Assembly (NCBI GenBank): GCA_963770375.1 | Contig: CAVYPM010000017.1 | Span: forward strand, 496,001 to 560,000 | Direction: 5' to 3' | Length of the DNA stretch: 64,000 nucleotides | Origin: DASVBE01 sp963770375 | GTDB taxonomy: Bacteria; Actinomycetota; Actinomycetes; Streptosporangiales; Streptosporangiaceae | In this document: positions 38,213-47,161 of the stretch, piece after piece | Layout of the letters: the number at the start of each line of letters is the position of its first letter | How positions within the stretch are numbered: position 1 is the first letter of the stretch | Notes under the pieces: generated by a model | The model's input: the letters and a program-made list of their open reading frames with translations, nothing else | Told to the model about the DNA's origin: nothing | The model's database searches: none | Made by a program: the position numbers and the translations under genes

Positions 38213-39463
38213 ATGTCCCGTGCCGCGGCCGCCGCCCCCGCTTCCCAGGTCAGCCTCTCCCCTGACGACGCGCGCCTGATCACGCTGCGCGCCCAGGGCC
38301 TGACCGGGACCGAGAGCAGACGCGGTGGCGTGCCCGGCATGCTGCGCCGGATCGGCGCCGTCCAGCTGGACACGATCAGCGTGCTGGCCCGGTCGCACGA
38401 GCTGGTCGCCTACGCCCGGCTCGGCGCCATCCCCCGCGCCCGGATCGAGCGCGCCTACTGGGGCCAGGAAACGGCCAGCGCGGCCCACCCGCCCGGCGCG
38501 TTCGAGTACTGGTCCCACGCGGCCTGCGTGCTGCCCATCGAGGAGTGGCCCTACTACGCGTTCCGCCGCCGCGCGCTGGCCGCCCGCCTGATGCGCTGGC
38601 ACGCCACCAACGAGAAGGCCTGCGCGGAGGTGCTGGCCCGGCTGCGCGCCGACGGCCCGCTGACCGCCACCCAGCTGGGCGGGGCGAAGAAGGGCGGCCC
38701 CTGGTGGGACTGGTCGGAGACGAAGATCGCGGTGGAGCGGCTGCTGGACACCGGTGAGGTGATCTGCGTCCGGCGCACCGGCTGGCGGCGGGTGTACGAC
38801 CTGCCCGAGCGGGTGCTGCCCGCGGACCTGCTCGGCGACGGCAAGCCCGACGAGGAGTGCGTCAGGAGGCTGGTGGCCACGGCCGGCCGGGCGCTGGGCG
38901 TCGCCACCCGCGCGGACCTGCTGGAGTACCAGCGGGTCCGGCAGTGGGGCGTGCAGACGATGAGCACGGTCGCGGCCACCCACGAGGTCGCGCTGGCCGC
39001 CGGGCTGGTGCCGGTCAGCATCGGCCACGGCGACCGCGCGACCCCCGCCTGGGCCGACCCGGACGCCCTGGCCGCGGCCAGCGGCGACGGCACCGGCGCC
39101 CGCGGCCGGCACCGGGTCACCCTGCTGTCCCCGTTCGACTCGCTGATCTGGGACCGCAAGCGGACGCTGCGGATGTTCGGCTTCGAGCACGTGCTCGAGG
39201 CCTACGTGCCGCAGCCCAAGCGGGTGCACGGGTACTACACGATGCCGCTGCTGGCCAGGGGCCGCCTGCTGGGCCGGGTGGACCCGGTGCGCCGCGGGCG
39301 GACCCTGGTCGCCCGGCAGCTGTCGCTGGACACCCCGGCCGCGGCCGAGCCGATGGCCAGGGCGCTGCGCGAGGCGGCCAGCTGGGTCGGCTGCGACGAC
39401 GTCAGCCTGGGCCGGGTCAGCCCGCCGGAACTGGCCAGCCGCCTCGGCGCCGCGCTGCGCTGA
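38213..39463 (+). CDS. AlkZ/YcaQ-family winged-helix DNA glycosylase
   Basis: The 416-residue protein belongs to the HTH_42/AlkZ family, which unhooks DNA crosslinks or protects against DNA-alkylating natural products. The catalytic Gln-x-Asp motif is present in RIGAVQLDTISVLARSHELVAYARLG, near residues 46-48. Other family blocks are AYWGQETASAAHPPGAFEYWSHAACVLPIEEWPYY, the winged helix, LLSPFDSLIWDRKRTLRMFGFEHVLEAYVP and MPLLARGRLLGRVDP. Without a biosynthetic cluster nearby, a general repair role is likely. Confidence 0.82.
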   Translation: MSRAAAAAPASQVSLSPDDARLITLRAQGLTGTESRRGGVPGMLRRIGAVQLDTISVLARSHELVAYARLGAIPRARIERAYWGQETASAAHPPGAFEYWSHAACVLPIEEWPYYAFRRRALAARLMRWHATNEKACAEVLARLRADGPLTATQLGGAKKGGPWWDWSETKIAVERLLDTGEVICVRRTGWRRVYDLPERVLPADLLGDGKPDEECVRRLVATAGRALGVATRADLLEYQRVRQWGVQTMSTVAATHEVALAAGLVPVSIGHGDRATPAWADPDALAAASGDGTGARGRHRVTLLSPFDSLIWDRKRTLRMFGFEHVLEAYVPQPKRVHGYYTMPLLARGRLLGRVDPVRRGRTLVARQLSLDTPAAAEPMARALREAASWVGCDDVSLGRVSPPELASRLGAALR

Positions 39464-39494
39464 GGGTCCGGGCCAGCCGGCCCCCGGCGCTGGC

Positions 39495-40217
39495 TCACCG
39501 CAGCTCGATCAGCTTCTCCCTGACCGCCACCATCACCGCTTCCATCCGGGAGTGGATCTGGAGCTTCTCCAGGATGTTGCGCACGTGGTTCTTCACCGTG
39601 TTCTCGGAGATGTACAGCTCCTTGGCGATGTCCCGGTTGTTCATGCCCCGGGCCACCAGCCGCAGCACCTGCATCTCCCGCTCGGTCAGCTTGGGCGCCG
39701 GGATCTCCTGCACCTGCTCGCTGGCGGTATCCCGCTTGGCCAGGGTGGCGAACTCGGTCAGCAGCTTGCCCGCCATCGACGGGTTGATCAGCGACTGGCC
39801 GCCGTGCACCGCGCGCACCGTTTCGGCCACCTCGTCCAGCGGCAGGTCCTTGAGCAGGTAACCGCTGGCACCGGCGCGGATCGCCTCGAAGAGGTCTTCC
39901 TCCTCGTCACTGATGGTCAGCATGACGATCTTGGCGCTGGGGGCGACCTCCTTCATCGCCCGGCAGGCCTCGATGCCGCTGCTGCGCGGCATCCTGATGT
40001 CCATCAGCACCACGTCCGGCAGTGACTCGCCGGCCTTCTCCACCGCCTCAGATCCGTCACTGGCCTGCCCGACCAGCTCGATGTCGTCCTCTTCGTCCAG
40101 GACCATCTCCAGGCCCCGGCGGAACAGTGCGTGATCGTCGACGATCAGCGTCCGAATAGGCTCGGGACGTCCAGGGCGTTCTTCGGGCTGCACCGCAGCC
40201 CTGGGGGCTCCGTCCAT
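39495..40217 (-). CDS. LuxR/NarL-type response regulator
   Basis: The 240-residue protein has a receiver domain with acidic pair VDDHALFR, phospho-acceptor Asp73 in VVLMDIRMP, Thr in LTISDEEED and Lys in LLKDLP. A LuxR-type HTH follows (LTEREMQVLRLVARGMNNRDIAKELYISENTVKNHVRNILEKLQIHSRMEAV). No kinase is adjacent. Streptomyces keeps an equivalent regulator between secA and hpf. ATG 40217 has an excellent GGAGGAG, which excludes the longer frame. Confidence 0.9.
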   Translation of the reverse strand: MDGAPRAAVQPEERPGRPEPIRTLIVDDHALFRRGLEMVLDEEDDIELVGQASDGSEAVEKAGESLPDVVLMDIRMPRSSGIEACRAMKEVAPSAKIVMLTISDEEEDLFEAIRAGASGYLLKDLPLDEVAETVRAVHGGQSLINPSMAGKLLTEFATLAKRDTASEQVQEIPAPKLTEREMQVLRLVARGMNNRDIAKELYISENTVKNHVRNILEKLQIHSRMEAVMVAVREKLIELR

Positions 40218-40401
40218 GACGCCTCCTCCCATTGACCTGCCCTCTCTGCCAGTCCGGCCGCTCCTCAGGCCGCCCGGTGCAGCCTGCCGTGGTTGCGCGA
40301 TCAAACTCTTGCCGACCCGCGCGGGCTGCGCAAACCGCAGCGCCGGCGGGCCCTGGTGCCGTGCGGCTGCTCCGCGCGGCACCAGATACCCGGGGCGCTG
40401 C

Positions 40402-41241
40402 TCAGCTCACCCTGGCTGCCCGTTTCGCGGCGGCCAGCCTGCGCCGCCGCGCCGACCGTCGTTTCCGCTCGCTCGGGGGCTCCGCACCGTCCGCGGTTTC
40501 AGGATCACGGGATACGGAACCGGGGGCGCGGGCGCCGTTCCGGACGGCGGTCGCGTCCGGCGCCAGCAGACCCGTGCCGTTCACGGCCGGGTCGCCTTCC
40601 ACCAGCCGGAGCACACCGTACTGGTAACCCCGGCGGCGGTAGACCACGCTGGGCTGCCCGTTCCCGGTGTCGCGGAACAGGTAGAAGTCGTGCCCGACCA
40701 GTTCCATCTCGAACAGCGCCTGGTCAACGCTCATCGGCTGGGCGCCGTGCGCCTTCTGCCGGACGATCAGCGGGCCCTCGCCCTCCATCGGGATCGCGAT
40801 CAGGTCATCGTCGTCCGCCTCGCCGTCCGCCGCGGCGGTCACCTCCGCGGGCCACTCATCCCCGCCCGGCGGCCCGGCCTCGTCCAGATCCGGAGACCGG
40901 CCCGCAGCCGCGGCCGGCTTGCTGCCCTGCCCGGCATGACGGCACTTGCGCCGGTCACCGGACCGGCGGAGCCGGGACTCGAGCTTGGCGAAGGCCATGT
41001 CCAGTGCGGTGAACCGGTCTTCGGCTGCGGCCTCGGCCCGGATCACCGGGCCCCGGGAGGAGATCGTCAGCTCCACCCGCTCGCGGCGCCCGGCCTGACG
41101 CGGGTTCCGCTCGGTGGACACTTCCACATCGATCCGGGCCACCCGGCTGTCCAGCCGGACGATCCGGGCCAGCTTGGCCCTGGCGTGGCTGCGGAAACGC
41201 TCCAGCACTTCCGTGTGCCGGCCCTTGAAGACGATGTCCAT
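40402..41241 (-). CDS. hpf: Long-form ribosome hibernation promoting factor (HPF/YfiA family)
   Basis: The 279-residue protein has the N-terminal HPF/YfiA fold (MDIVFKGRHTEVLERFRSHARAKLARIVRLDSRVARIDVEVSTER...RVELTISSRGPVIRAEAAAEDRFTALDMAFAKLESRLRR). After an acidic linker comes the dimerisation domain (IVRQKAHGAQPMSVDQALFEMELVGHDFYLFRDTGNGQPSVVYRRRGYQYGVLRL). It ties 70S ribosomes into inactive 100S dimers in stationary phase. ATG 41241 follows AGGAGG. A basic tail of about 50 residues is an extension. The 417-bp gap upstream holds no gene and contains a motif shared with the mtrA region. Confidence 0.9.
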   Translation of the reverse strand: MDIVFKGRHTEVLERFRSHARAKLARIVRLDSRVARIDVEVSTERNPRQAGRRERVELTISSRGPVIRAEAAAEDRFTALDMAFAKLESRLRRSGDRRKCRHAGQGSKPAAAAGRSPDLDEAGPPGGDEWPAEVTAAADGEADDDDLIAIPMEGEGPLIVRQKAHGAQPMSVDQALFEMELVGHDFYLFRDTGNGQPSVVYRRRGYQYGVLRLVEGDPAVNGTGLLAPDATAVRNGARAPGSVSRDPETADGAEPPSERKRRSARRRRLAAAKRAARVS

Positions 41242-41658
41242 TACCGGAGACCTCCTTCTGCCCGCTCTCGGGATTGGGATAGTCGGCGGCACCCGCCCGG
41301 CCGACCTGGTCTTCGACCCCACATCCGCCTGCTGAGAGGCTCGCGGCGCAGTGCCACTACTGCTCTTCTCCCGGCCCGGGCGGCATCTGGCCACCCGGCG
41401 GGGCAGGACTTACTTCTAAGCCGCACCGTGATCGGTCGACAATAAGTCGCCTTACGTGGGCCGCTTCGCCTGCGGCTGGCATCGGCTTGCCAGTACCGGC
41501 GCCCCCTAGGGGCATCCGGCCTGACGCAACCACGGACCCGGGCGGGTGCCATGACACGACGCTAGCCCGGTTCCGCGCGAATGCAAGAGGCAGAGGTCAT
41601 GAATAAACTACAGATAGTGATGCGATGCGTACCTAACGCTGGCAAGGCTCCCCGTGCC

Positions 41659-43455
41659 CTAGCCCGGGTAGGCCGGGGCCTGGCCGTCCGGCAGCGGCCG
41701 CCAGCTGTCGGTGCTGACCACGAAGGTGGCCATCCGCCCGCTGGAGTTCCCCGCGACGATCTGGCCGCCGCCGACGGTCAGCGATATCGCGTTCGCGTCG
41801 GGCGCAATCTCGGTCGGCTGGCTGCCGTTCACCGGCACCTTGTGGACCTGCGCCGCGGCGGTGCCGGCCCCCACGAGCACGGCCAGGTTGTCGGCGTCGT
41901 ACCAGCTGACCCCGCCGGGACGGGCGACCTTCGAGCCCACCTGGACCGGGCTGCCGATCGAGGCCGCAGACCCGGAGCGGGTGATCGCGCCGACCATGAC
42001 GTGCGAGCCGTCAGGGCCGCGGACGATCATCGCCACCCGGACGCCGTCCGGGGCCACCCGCAGCATGGTCACCTGCTGTTGACCGTCGAAGGGCAGGCCC
42101 ACCGCGGTTGGCGCCTTGCCGCCCGCCTGCAGCAGCCACACTCCCTTGGAGGTGGCGGCCCACAGGTCACCGGCCCGGTCCCAGCTCAGCGAGGTGACCT
42201 TGCCGCCCGGCCGCCAGCGGTCCAGCCTGGCGTCCTTGGTCAGCGCCCCGATCCATACGTCCCGGCCGTTCGCGGCGATGCCCGCCAGCGCCGGGGTGCC
42301 GCTGGTCGCCGGGGAGACGGCGATCGCGGTCATCGGCACGGCACCGGTGCCGGCCTGACCGGGGACCGGGGCCGGCTGGGCCGGGCCGGCTGGGCCGCGC
42401 CGGAGGCGGGCAGGCTCTGCACGGTCTTGTCGCTGGCCACGAAGTACAGGCCGGCGTCGGCGGACGGGACCGGGACCATGCTGCTGTAGGTGCTGCGCGC
42501 CGCGATCCCGTTGGGGGAACCGGGGATCTGCTGGGGCTCGCCGTTGACCTCGAGCCGCACCGAGGTGATCGCGGACGGGCCGTACGACGCGCTGGTCAGC
42601 GTCCACACCAGCTGCGCGGCCACGTTCCTGAGGGTCTCCGAGCTGGCCCCGGCGATCGTGCCGCCCAGGTTGACCACGGCCGCGGAGCCCTCGATCTTGA
42701 CCGGGGACAGCTGCCTGGTGCCGCGGGGGAAGCTCGTCTGGGTGGCGCCCTGCAGCCAGCCGAGCGGCTGCTGGCCGAGCGCCGCGACCAGCCGTTTGGC
42801 CAGGTCGGTGCTGGTGGCCTGGAGCGGGACGAAGACAGGGTCAGGGACCAGGATCTTGCCGGTCGAGTCGAGGTAGTAGAGGTTGCGCGGCTGGTAGACG
42901 CGGTGGAACTCGGAGTTGCTGAGCAGCAGCCGGTTGGGCGGGTCGGTGATCCGCCACTGCCCGTTGACCTTGGTCAGGCTGAACCTGATTTTGCGCGCCG
43001 GGCCGTTCACGACCTGCTGGTACTGGCCGTTGGCGCTGATCGAGGCGAGCTGCACACCGCTGACCGCCACGCTGGTCACCCGGGGGTTATTGGCCGGCTT
43101 GTTGATGTACTTGGGCAGCACCAGCTTGGGGACAGGCTGCCCGGACACCACGGTGACCGCCCAGCCCGGGTTCCAGGTACGCGCCCACTGGGGGGCCAGG
43201 TACAGCCGGGCGTACGCGTGGTCCTGGGAAAAGCTGGCGCTGGCGGCCAGGAACCCGGCCACGATCTGCTCCGGCATTCCAGCCCTTGCCGGGGGCGGCC
43301 GGGATCAGCTGGGGATAGTCGGTGCCCTGGCCCAGGCCGGCCGGCGCCTCCTTGACCGGCAGGGCCTGGCCCCGGGTGGGCAGGGTGGCGCAGCCGGCCA
43401 GCGCGGCCAGGGCCACGCAGGCCGTGGTGGCGGCCAGGAGCCGGCGATCAGCCAT
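41659..43455 (-). CDS. lpqB: Lipoprotein LpqB (two frameshifts in this sequence)
   Basis: LpqB is the outer-face lipoprotein that modulates MtrB. The signal peptide ends in lipobox LAGC. At about 43275 an extra A breaks GKGW-MPEQIVAGFLAASASF. At about 42390 a second indel in a Pro/Ala stretch moves the frame back before QAGTGAVPMTAIAVSP. Between them lie the GerMN domain (TDLAKRLVAALGQQPLGWLQGATQTSFPRGT) and the start of the beta-propeller, whose end is in the last frame. The start at 43455 overlaps the mtrB stop by 8 bases. Confidence 0.9.
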
Positions 43456-45178
43456 CCTGGCCCTCCTTCGGCACGGTAGCCAGCTCGGCCTCGTCCGGGA
43501 TCAGCGGCAGCGGCGAGCCGGCCAGGGACGCGCCGGTCACCCGGGGAAGGGTCAGCCGGAACACCGAGCCACGGCCCGGCTCGCCCCAGGCCTCCAGCCA
43601 GCCGCCGTGCAGCAGGGCGTCCTCCAGTGCGATGGACAGGCCGAGCCCGGTGCCGCCCGAGGTCCGGGCCCGGGCCGGGTCGGCCCGCCAGAACCGGTCG
43701 AACACCAGGGTGGCCTCGCCCGGCGCCAGCCCGACACCGAAGTCACGGACTGCGATCGCGACGGCGTCCCGGTCGGCGGCCACGGTCACCATCGCGTCCT
43801 TGTCCTCGCCGTGCTCGACCGCGTTGACCAGCAGGTTGCGCAGGATGCGGGCGACCCGCCGGCCGTCCACCTCGGCGACGCAGGGCCCGGCCGGCAGCCG
43901 GAACTGGATCTTCGTGCCGCGCCGCTCAGCGAGCTGCTGGGCGTCGTCGGCCGAGTTCCTGACGACGTCGCAGATGTCGACCGCCTCGGGATCAAGGGTG
44001 GCCGCGTTGGCGTCGTAGCGGCTGATCTCCAGCAGGTCGGCGAGCAGCGACTCGAACCGCTCGAGCTGGCCCTGGAGCAGCTCGGCGGACCGGACCGAGG
44101 CCGGCTCCAGCTGCAGGCGGGACGCGTACAGCACGTCGGCGGCGATCCTGATCGTCGTCAGGGGGGTGCGCAGTTCGTGCGACACGTCGGACACGAACTG
44201 CCGCTGGACCAGCGACAGCTCCTGCAGCTCGGCCATCTTCTCGGCCAGGCTGGCGGCCATCTCGTTGAACGAGGTGGCCAGCGCGGCCAGGTCGTCGGTG
44301 CCGCGGACGGCCATCCGCTCGGCCAGGTTCCCGGTGGAAAGCCGCTGGGCACCGCGGGCCGCCTGCCGCACCGGGATCACCACCCAGCGGGTCACCAGCG
44401 AGGCGATCGCGGCCAGCAGGAACACCAGGGCCAGCCCGACGGCGACGATGGCCCGCTGCACCAGGGCCAGGGTCTGCTGCTCGGTGGTCAGCGGGAACAG
44501 GTAGTACAGCTGGTAGTTCCGGCCCAGCGGGGCGCCGATGGCCAGGCCGGGCACGGGGGCGCCGCCGTCGGCCGGGTTCAGCGTGGTCGGCTCGGAGGTG
44601 GCCTCGGTGCCGTTGCCCTGCTGGACGGCCTGCACCTGCCCGATCAGGTGCTGCGGGATGTCCGACAGCCGGTAGGGCCCCTGGAACCAGCCGAGCACGT
44701 TAGCGTTCCTGGCCCTGGCCGCGTTGACCATCACCGCGGCGCCCGTCGCCGCGCCCGCGTTCCGCTCCTGCGGCAGGGTCAGCAGGATCTGGTACATCAG
44801 GCCGCCGGCCCCGGCGGACGCGGGCAGCACCGACTGCCCCAGGGCGAGCTGGTTCTCCGCGACCTTGACCCCGTCTGCGGCCAGCAGGGCGGCGGACCGC
44901 TCCTTGTTCTGCACCAGGCCGCTGGCGATCTGCTGGAGCAGGAAGAAGCCGAGGGTGGCGATGACCACGGCGGAGAAGATCAGCGTGGTGCCGACCACCC
45001 GCAGCTGCAGGGACCGGTTCCACTGCGCCCGCAGGGCGCCCAGGGCGGCGCTGGCGCGGCTCTGGGCGCCGGCCCCGGCCCGGCGCAGCAGGGTCAGCGA
45101 AGCCGGGGACGGGACGACCACGCGGCCGCGCCAGGATGAGCGCACGCCGCTGGTCCCGCTGCCTGCCCCTGCCTCCAT
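43448..45178 (-). CDS. mtrB: Two-component sensor kinase MtrB
   Basis: The 576-residue kinase has membrane spans at about 59-83 and 243-265 flanking an extracytoplasmic sensor. It then has a HAMP domain, phospho-acceptor His334 in VSDVSHELRTPLTT, and an HATPase with LLVNAVEHGE, RDFGVGLAP and GGTGLGLSIALEDALLHGG. MtrB phosphorylates MtrA and controls cell division, wall metabolism and osmotic responses in actinobacteria. The gene sits between mtrA and lpqB as in mycobacteria and Streptomyces. ATG 45178 follows AGAAGGA. Confidence 0.95.
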   Translation of the reverse strand: MEAGAGSGTSGVRSSWRGRVVVPSPASLTLLRRAGAGAQSRASAALGALRAQWNRSLQLRVVGTTLIFSAVVIATLGFFLLQQIASGLVQNKERSAALLAADGVKVAENQLALGQSVLPASAGAGGLMYQILLTLPQERNAGAATGAAVMVNAARARNANVLGWFQGPYRLSDIPQHLIGQVQAVQQGNGTEATSEPTTLNPADGGAPVPGLAIGAPLGRNYQLYYLFPLTTEQQTLALVQRAIVAVGLALVFLLAAIASLVTRWVVIPVRQAARGAQRLSTGNLAERMAVRGTDDLAALATSFNEMAASLAEKMAELQELSLVQRQFVSDVSHELRTPLTTIRIAADVLYASRLQLEPASVRSAELLQGQLERFESLLADLLEISRYDANAATLDPEAVDICDVVRNSADDAQQLAERRGTKIQFRLPAGPCVAEVDGRRVARILRNLLVNAVEHGEDKDAMVTVAADRDAVAIAVRDFGVGLAPGEATLVFDRFWRADPARARTSGGTGLGLSIALEDALLHGGWLEAWGEPGRGSVFRLTLPRVTGASLAGSPLPLIPDEAELATVPKEGQDG

Positions 45179-45204
45179 AATCCTTCTCTGCCCGGCCGCC
45201 CGGA

Positions 45205-45891
45205 TCAGCCGGTGCCGGCCTTGTACCCGACCCCGCGGACGGTGACCACGATCTCCGGCCGCTCGGGGTCCTTCTCAATCTTCGCTCGCAGGCGCTGAAC
45301 GTGCACGTTGACCAGCCGGGTATCGGCCGCGTGCCGGTAGCCCCAGACCTGCTCGAGCAGCACCTCGCGGGTGAACACCTGGCGCGGCTTGCGGGCCAGC
45401 GCGACCAGCAGGTCGAACTCCAGCGGCGTGAGGTTCAGCGGCTCACCGGCCCGGCGCACCGCGTGCCCGGCCACGTCGATGGTGACGTCGCCGATCTGCA
45501 GCATCTCCGGAGCCGGATCGTCGGTGCGGCGCAGCCGGGCCCGCACCCGGGCGATCAGCACCTTGGACTGGAACGGCTTGACGATGTAGTCGTCGGCACC
45601 GGACTCCAGGCCCAGCACCACGTCCACGGTGTCGCTCTTGGCCGTCAGCATGACGATCGGGACCCCGGACTCGGCCCGGATCTGCCGGCACACGTCGATG
45701 CCGTCCATGCCGGGCAGCATCAGGTCGAGCAGCACCAGGTCAGGACGGGTATCACGGAAGGCGTCCAGCGCCTTGTCGCCGTCGGAGACGAAAGTGGGCT
45801 CGAAGCCCTCGCCACGCAGCACGATGCCCAGCATCTCGGCCAGCGCGGCATCGTCATCGACAACCAGAACGCGACCCTTCATAGTCCTCAT
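45205..45891 (-). CDS. mtrA: Response regulator MtrA
   Basis: The 228-residue OmpR-family regulator is very close to mycobacterial MtrA: Asp56 in LVLLDLMLPGMDGIDVCRQIR, the block VPIVMLTAKSDTVDVVLGLESGADDYIVKPF, and the winged helix LTPLEFDLLVALARKPRQVFTREVLLEQVWGYRHAADTRLVNVHVQRLRAKIEKDPE. The start at 45891 gives MRTMKGRVL, parallel to the mycobacterial N-terminus. The ATG nine bases on is possible. Only 42 bp separate it from mtnA, and a candidate regulatory motif lies in that gap. Confidence 0.96.
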   Translation of the reverse strand: MRTMKGRVLVVDDDAALAEMLGIVLRGEGFEPTFVSDGDKALDAFRDTRPDLVLLDLMLPGMDGIDVCRQIRAESGVPIVMLTAKSDTVDVVLGLESGADDYIVKPFQSKVLIARVRARLRRTDDPAPEMLQIGDVTIDVAGHAVRRAGEPLNLTPLEFDLLVALARKPRQVFTREVLLEQVWGYRHAADTRLVNVHVQRLRAKIEKDPERPEIVVTVRGVGYKAGTG

Positions 45892-45895
45892 CGTT

Positions 45896-45915
45896 CCACG
45901 TAAGCGACGTTATGG
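45896..45915. promoter_or_regulatory. Candidate regulatory site upstream of mtrA
   Basis: ACGTAAGCGACGTTATGGG-type sequence here shares GTAAGCGACGT with both arms of the 24-bp inverted repeat at 47059-47116 and CACGTAAGGCGAC with the hpf upstream region (41460-41441, minus). GTAAG-CGAC-GTTAT has the direct-repeat layout expected for an OmpR-family regulator such as MtrA. Confidence 0.35.
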
Positions 45916-45933
45916 GCAGTTCCCGTGGGCACG

Positions 45934-46986
45934 TCAGGCGCCCAGGACTCGCAGAGTACCCGTTGTTACCGGCTGGGCAATGCCCCTCTCCGTTACCAGG
46001 GCCGTCACCAGGCCCGGCGGAGTGACGTCGAAGGCCGGGTTCCAGGCCCTGGTGCCGTCCGGCGCGACCGGCTGGCCGGCCAGCGCGGTGACCTCCGCGG
46101 CGGGCCGCTGCTCGACCGGGATACCCGGGCCGGCCGGGGTGGCCGGGTCGATCGTGGAGGTCGGTGCGACGACCACGAACGGCACCTGGTGGTGCCGGGC
46201 CAGCACGGCCAGGCCGTAGGTGCCGACCTTGTTGGCCACGCTGCCGTCGGCCGCGATCCGGTCCGCGCCGGTCAGCACAATGTCCACCTGGCCGCTGGCC
46301 AGCAGGGCGGCGGCGGCCGAGTCGGCCAGCACGGTGTGCGGCAGGCCGGCCCGCCGGGCTTCCCACGCGGTCAGCCGGGCGCCCTGGAGCAGCGGCCGGG
46401 TCTCGTCTACCCAGAGCATGGCCAGCCGCCCGGCCCGGTGCGCGGCCAGGATCACCGCGAACGCGGTCCCCTCCCCCGCGGAAACCAGCGCGCCGGTGTT
46501 GCAGTGGGTCAGCACCCGGGCGCCCGGCGGGACCAGGCGCAGCCCGTGCCCGGCCATGGCCGCGCTGGCCGCGGCGTCCTCCGCGGCGATCCGCCCGGCC
46601 TCGGCCAGGGCCGCGGCCGCCCCGTCCGCGCCGCGGCCAGCCTGCTCCCAGGCGGCCAGCGCGAGGCCGGCGCCCCAGGCCAGGTTCACCGCGGTGGGCC
46701 GGGCCCCGCCGAGGGCCCGCGCCGCGGCGGGCACGTCGTCGCCGCGGCAGGCGGCCAGGGCCACCCCGTACGCCCCGGCCAGCCCGAGCAGGGGCGCGCC
46801 GCGCACCACCAGGCGGCCGATCGCGTCCACCAGGGCGGGAATGTCCGCGCAGGTCACGGTGACCTCGGCGGCCGGCAGCCGGGTCTGGTCCAGAAGCTCG
46901 ACGGCAGGCCCGGCCGGCCCGTCCAGCCAGCGCAGGGAGGCAATGCTCACGCCCCGAGTGTGCGCCAGGCGAACCCGCCCCGCCAC
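45934..46986 (-). CDS. mtnA: S-methyl-5-thioribose-1-phosphate isomerase
   Basis: MtnA converts methylthioribose-1-phosphate to the ribulose form in methionine salvage. The protein of about 350 residues shows VELLDQTRLPAAEVTVTC, RLVVRGAPLLGLAGAYGVALAA, RVLTHCNTGAL (catalytic Cys), MLWVDETRPLLQGARLTAWE, the catalytic Asp in VDIVLTGADRIAADGSVANKVGTY and the C-terminal NPAFDVTPPGLVTALVTERG. Streptomyces also places mtnA directly before mtrA. GTG 46986 is the longest start; an inner GTG at 46950 is an alternative. Confidence 0.92.
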   Translation of the reverse strand: MAGRVRLAHTRGVSIASLRWLDGPAGPAVELLDQTRLPAAEVTVTCADIPALVDAIGRLVVRGAPLLGLAGAYGVALAACRGDDVPAAARALGGARPTAVNLAWGAGLALAAWEQAGRGADGAAAALAEAGRIAAEDAAASAAMAGHGLRLVPPGARVLTHCNTGALVSAGEGTAFAVILAAHRAGRLAMLWVDETRPLLQGARLTAWEARRAGLPHTVLADSAAAALLASGQVDIVLTGADRIAADGSVANKVGTYGLAVLARHHQVPFVVVAPTSTIDPATPAGPGIPVEQRPAAEVTALAGQPVAPDGTRAWNPAFDVTPPGLVTALVTERGIAQPVTTGTLRVLGA

Positions 46987-47058
46987 CCAGGGGCCGTACT
47001 CCTAAATCCACGGCCCGCGGAACCCCCAGCCCCAGCGAGCCCTTCAGCCCCACCACGG

Positions 47059-47116
47059 AAGCGATCGATGTTACGTCGCTTAACTACTTAGGTAAGCGAC
47101 GTAACATCGATCGCTT
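47059..47116. repeat. Perfect 24-bp inverted repeat with 10-base loop
   Basis: The arms 47059-47082 and 47093-47116 are exact reverse complements (AAGCGATCGATGTTACG... and ...ACATCGATCGCTT). The loop is ACTACTTAGG. Each arm contains GTAAGCGACGTAAC or its complement. The site lies 73 bp upstream of mtnA and 42-46 bp before the flippase-like gene, in a divergent promoter region where a terminator is not needed. It is visibly more AT-rich than its surroundings. Confidence 0.9.
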
Positions 47117-47161
47117 TGGAACTGGGCTGTGGGGGGATCGCCTAGCCTGGGGTCGTCATGA

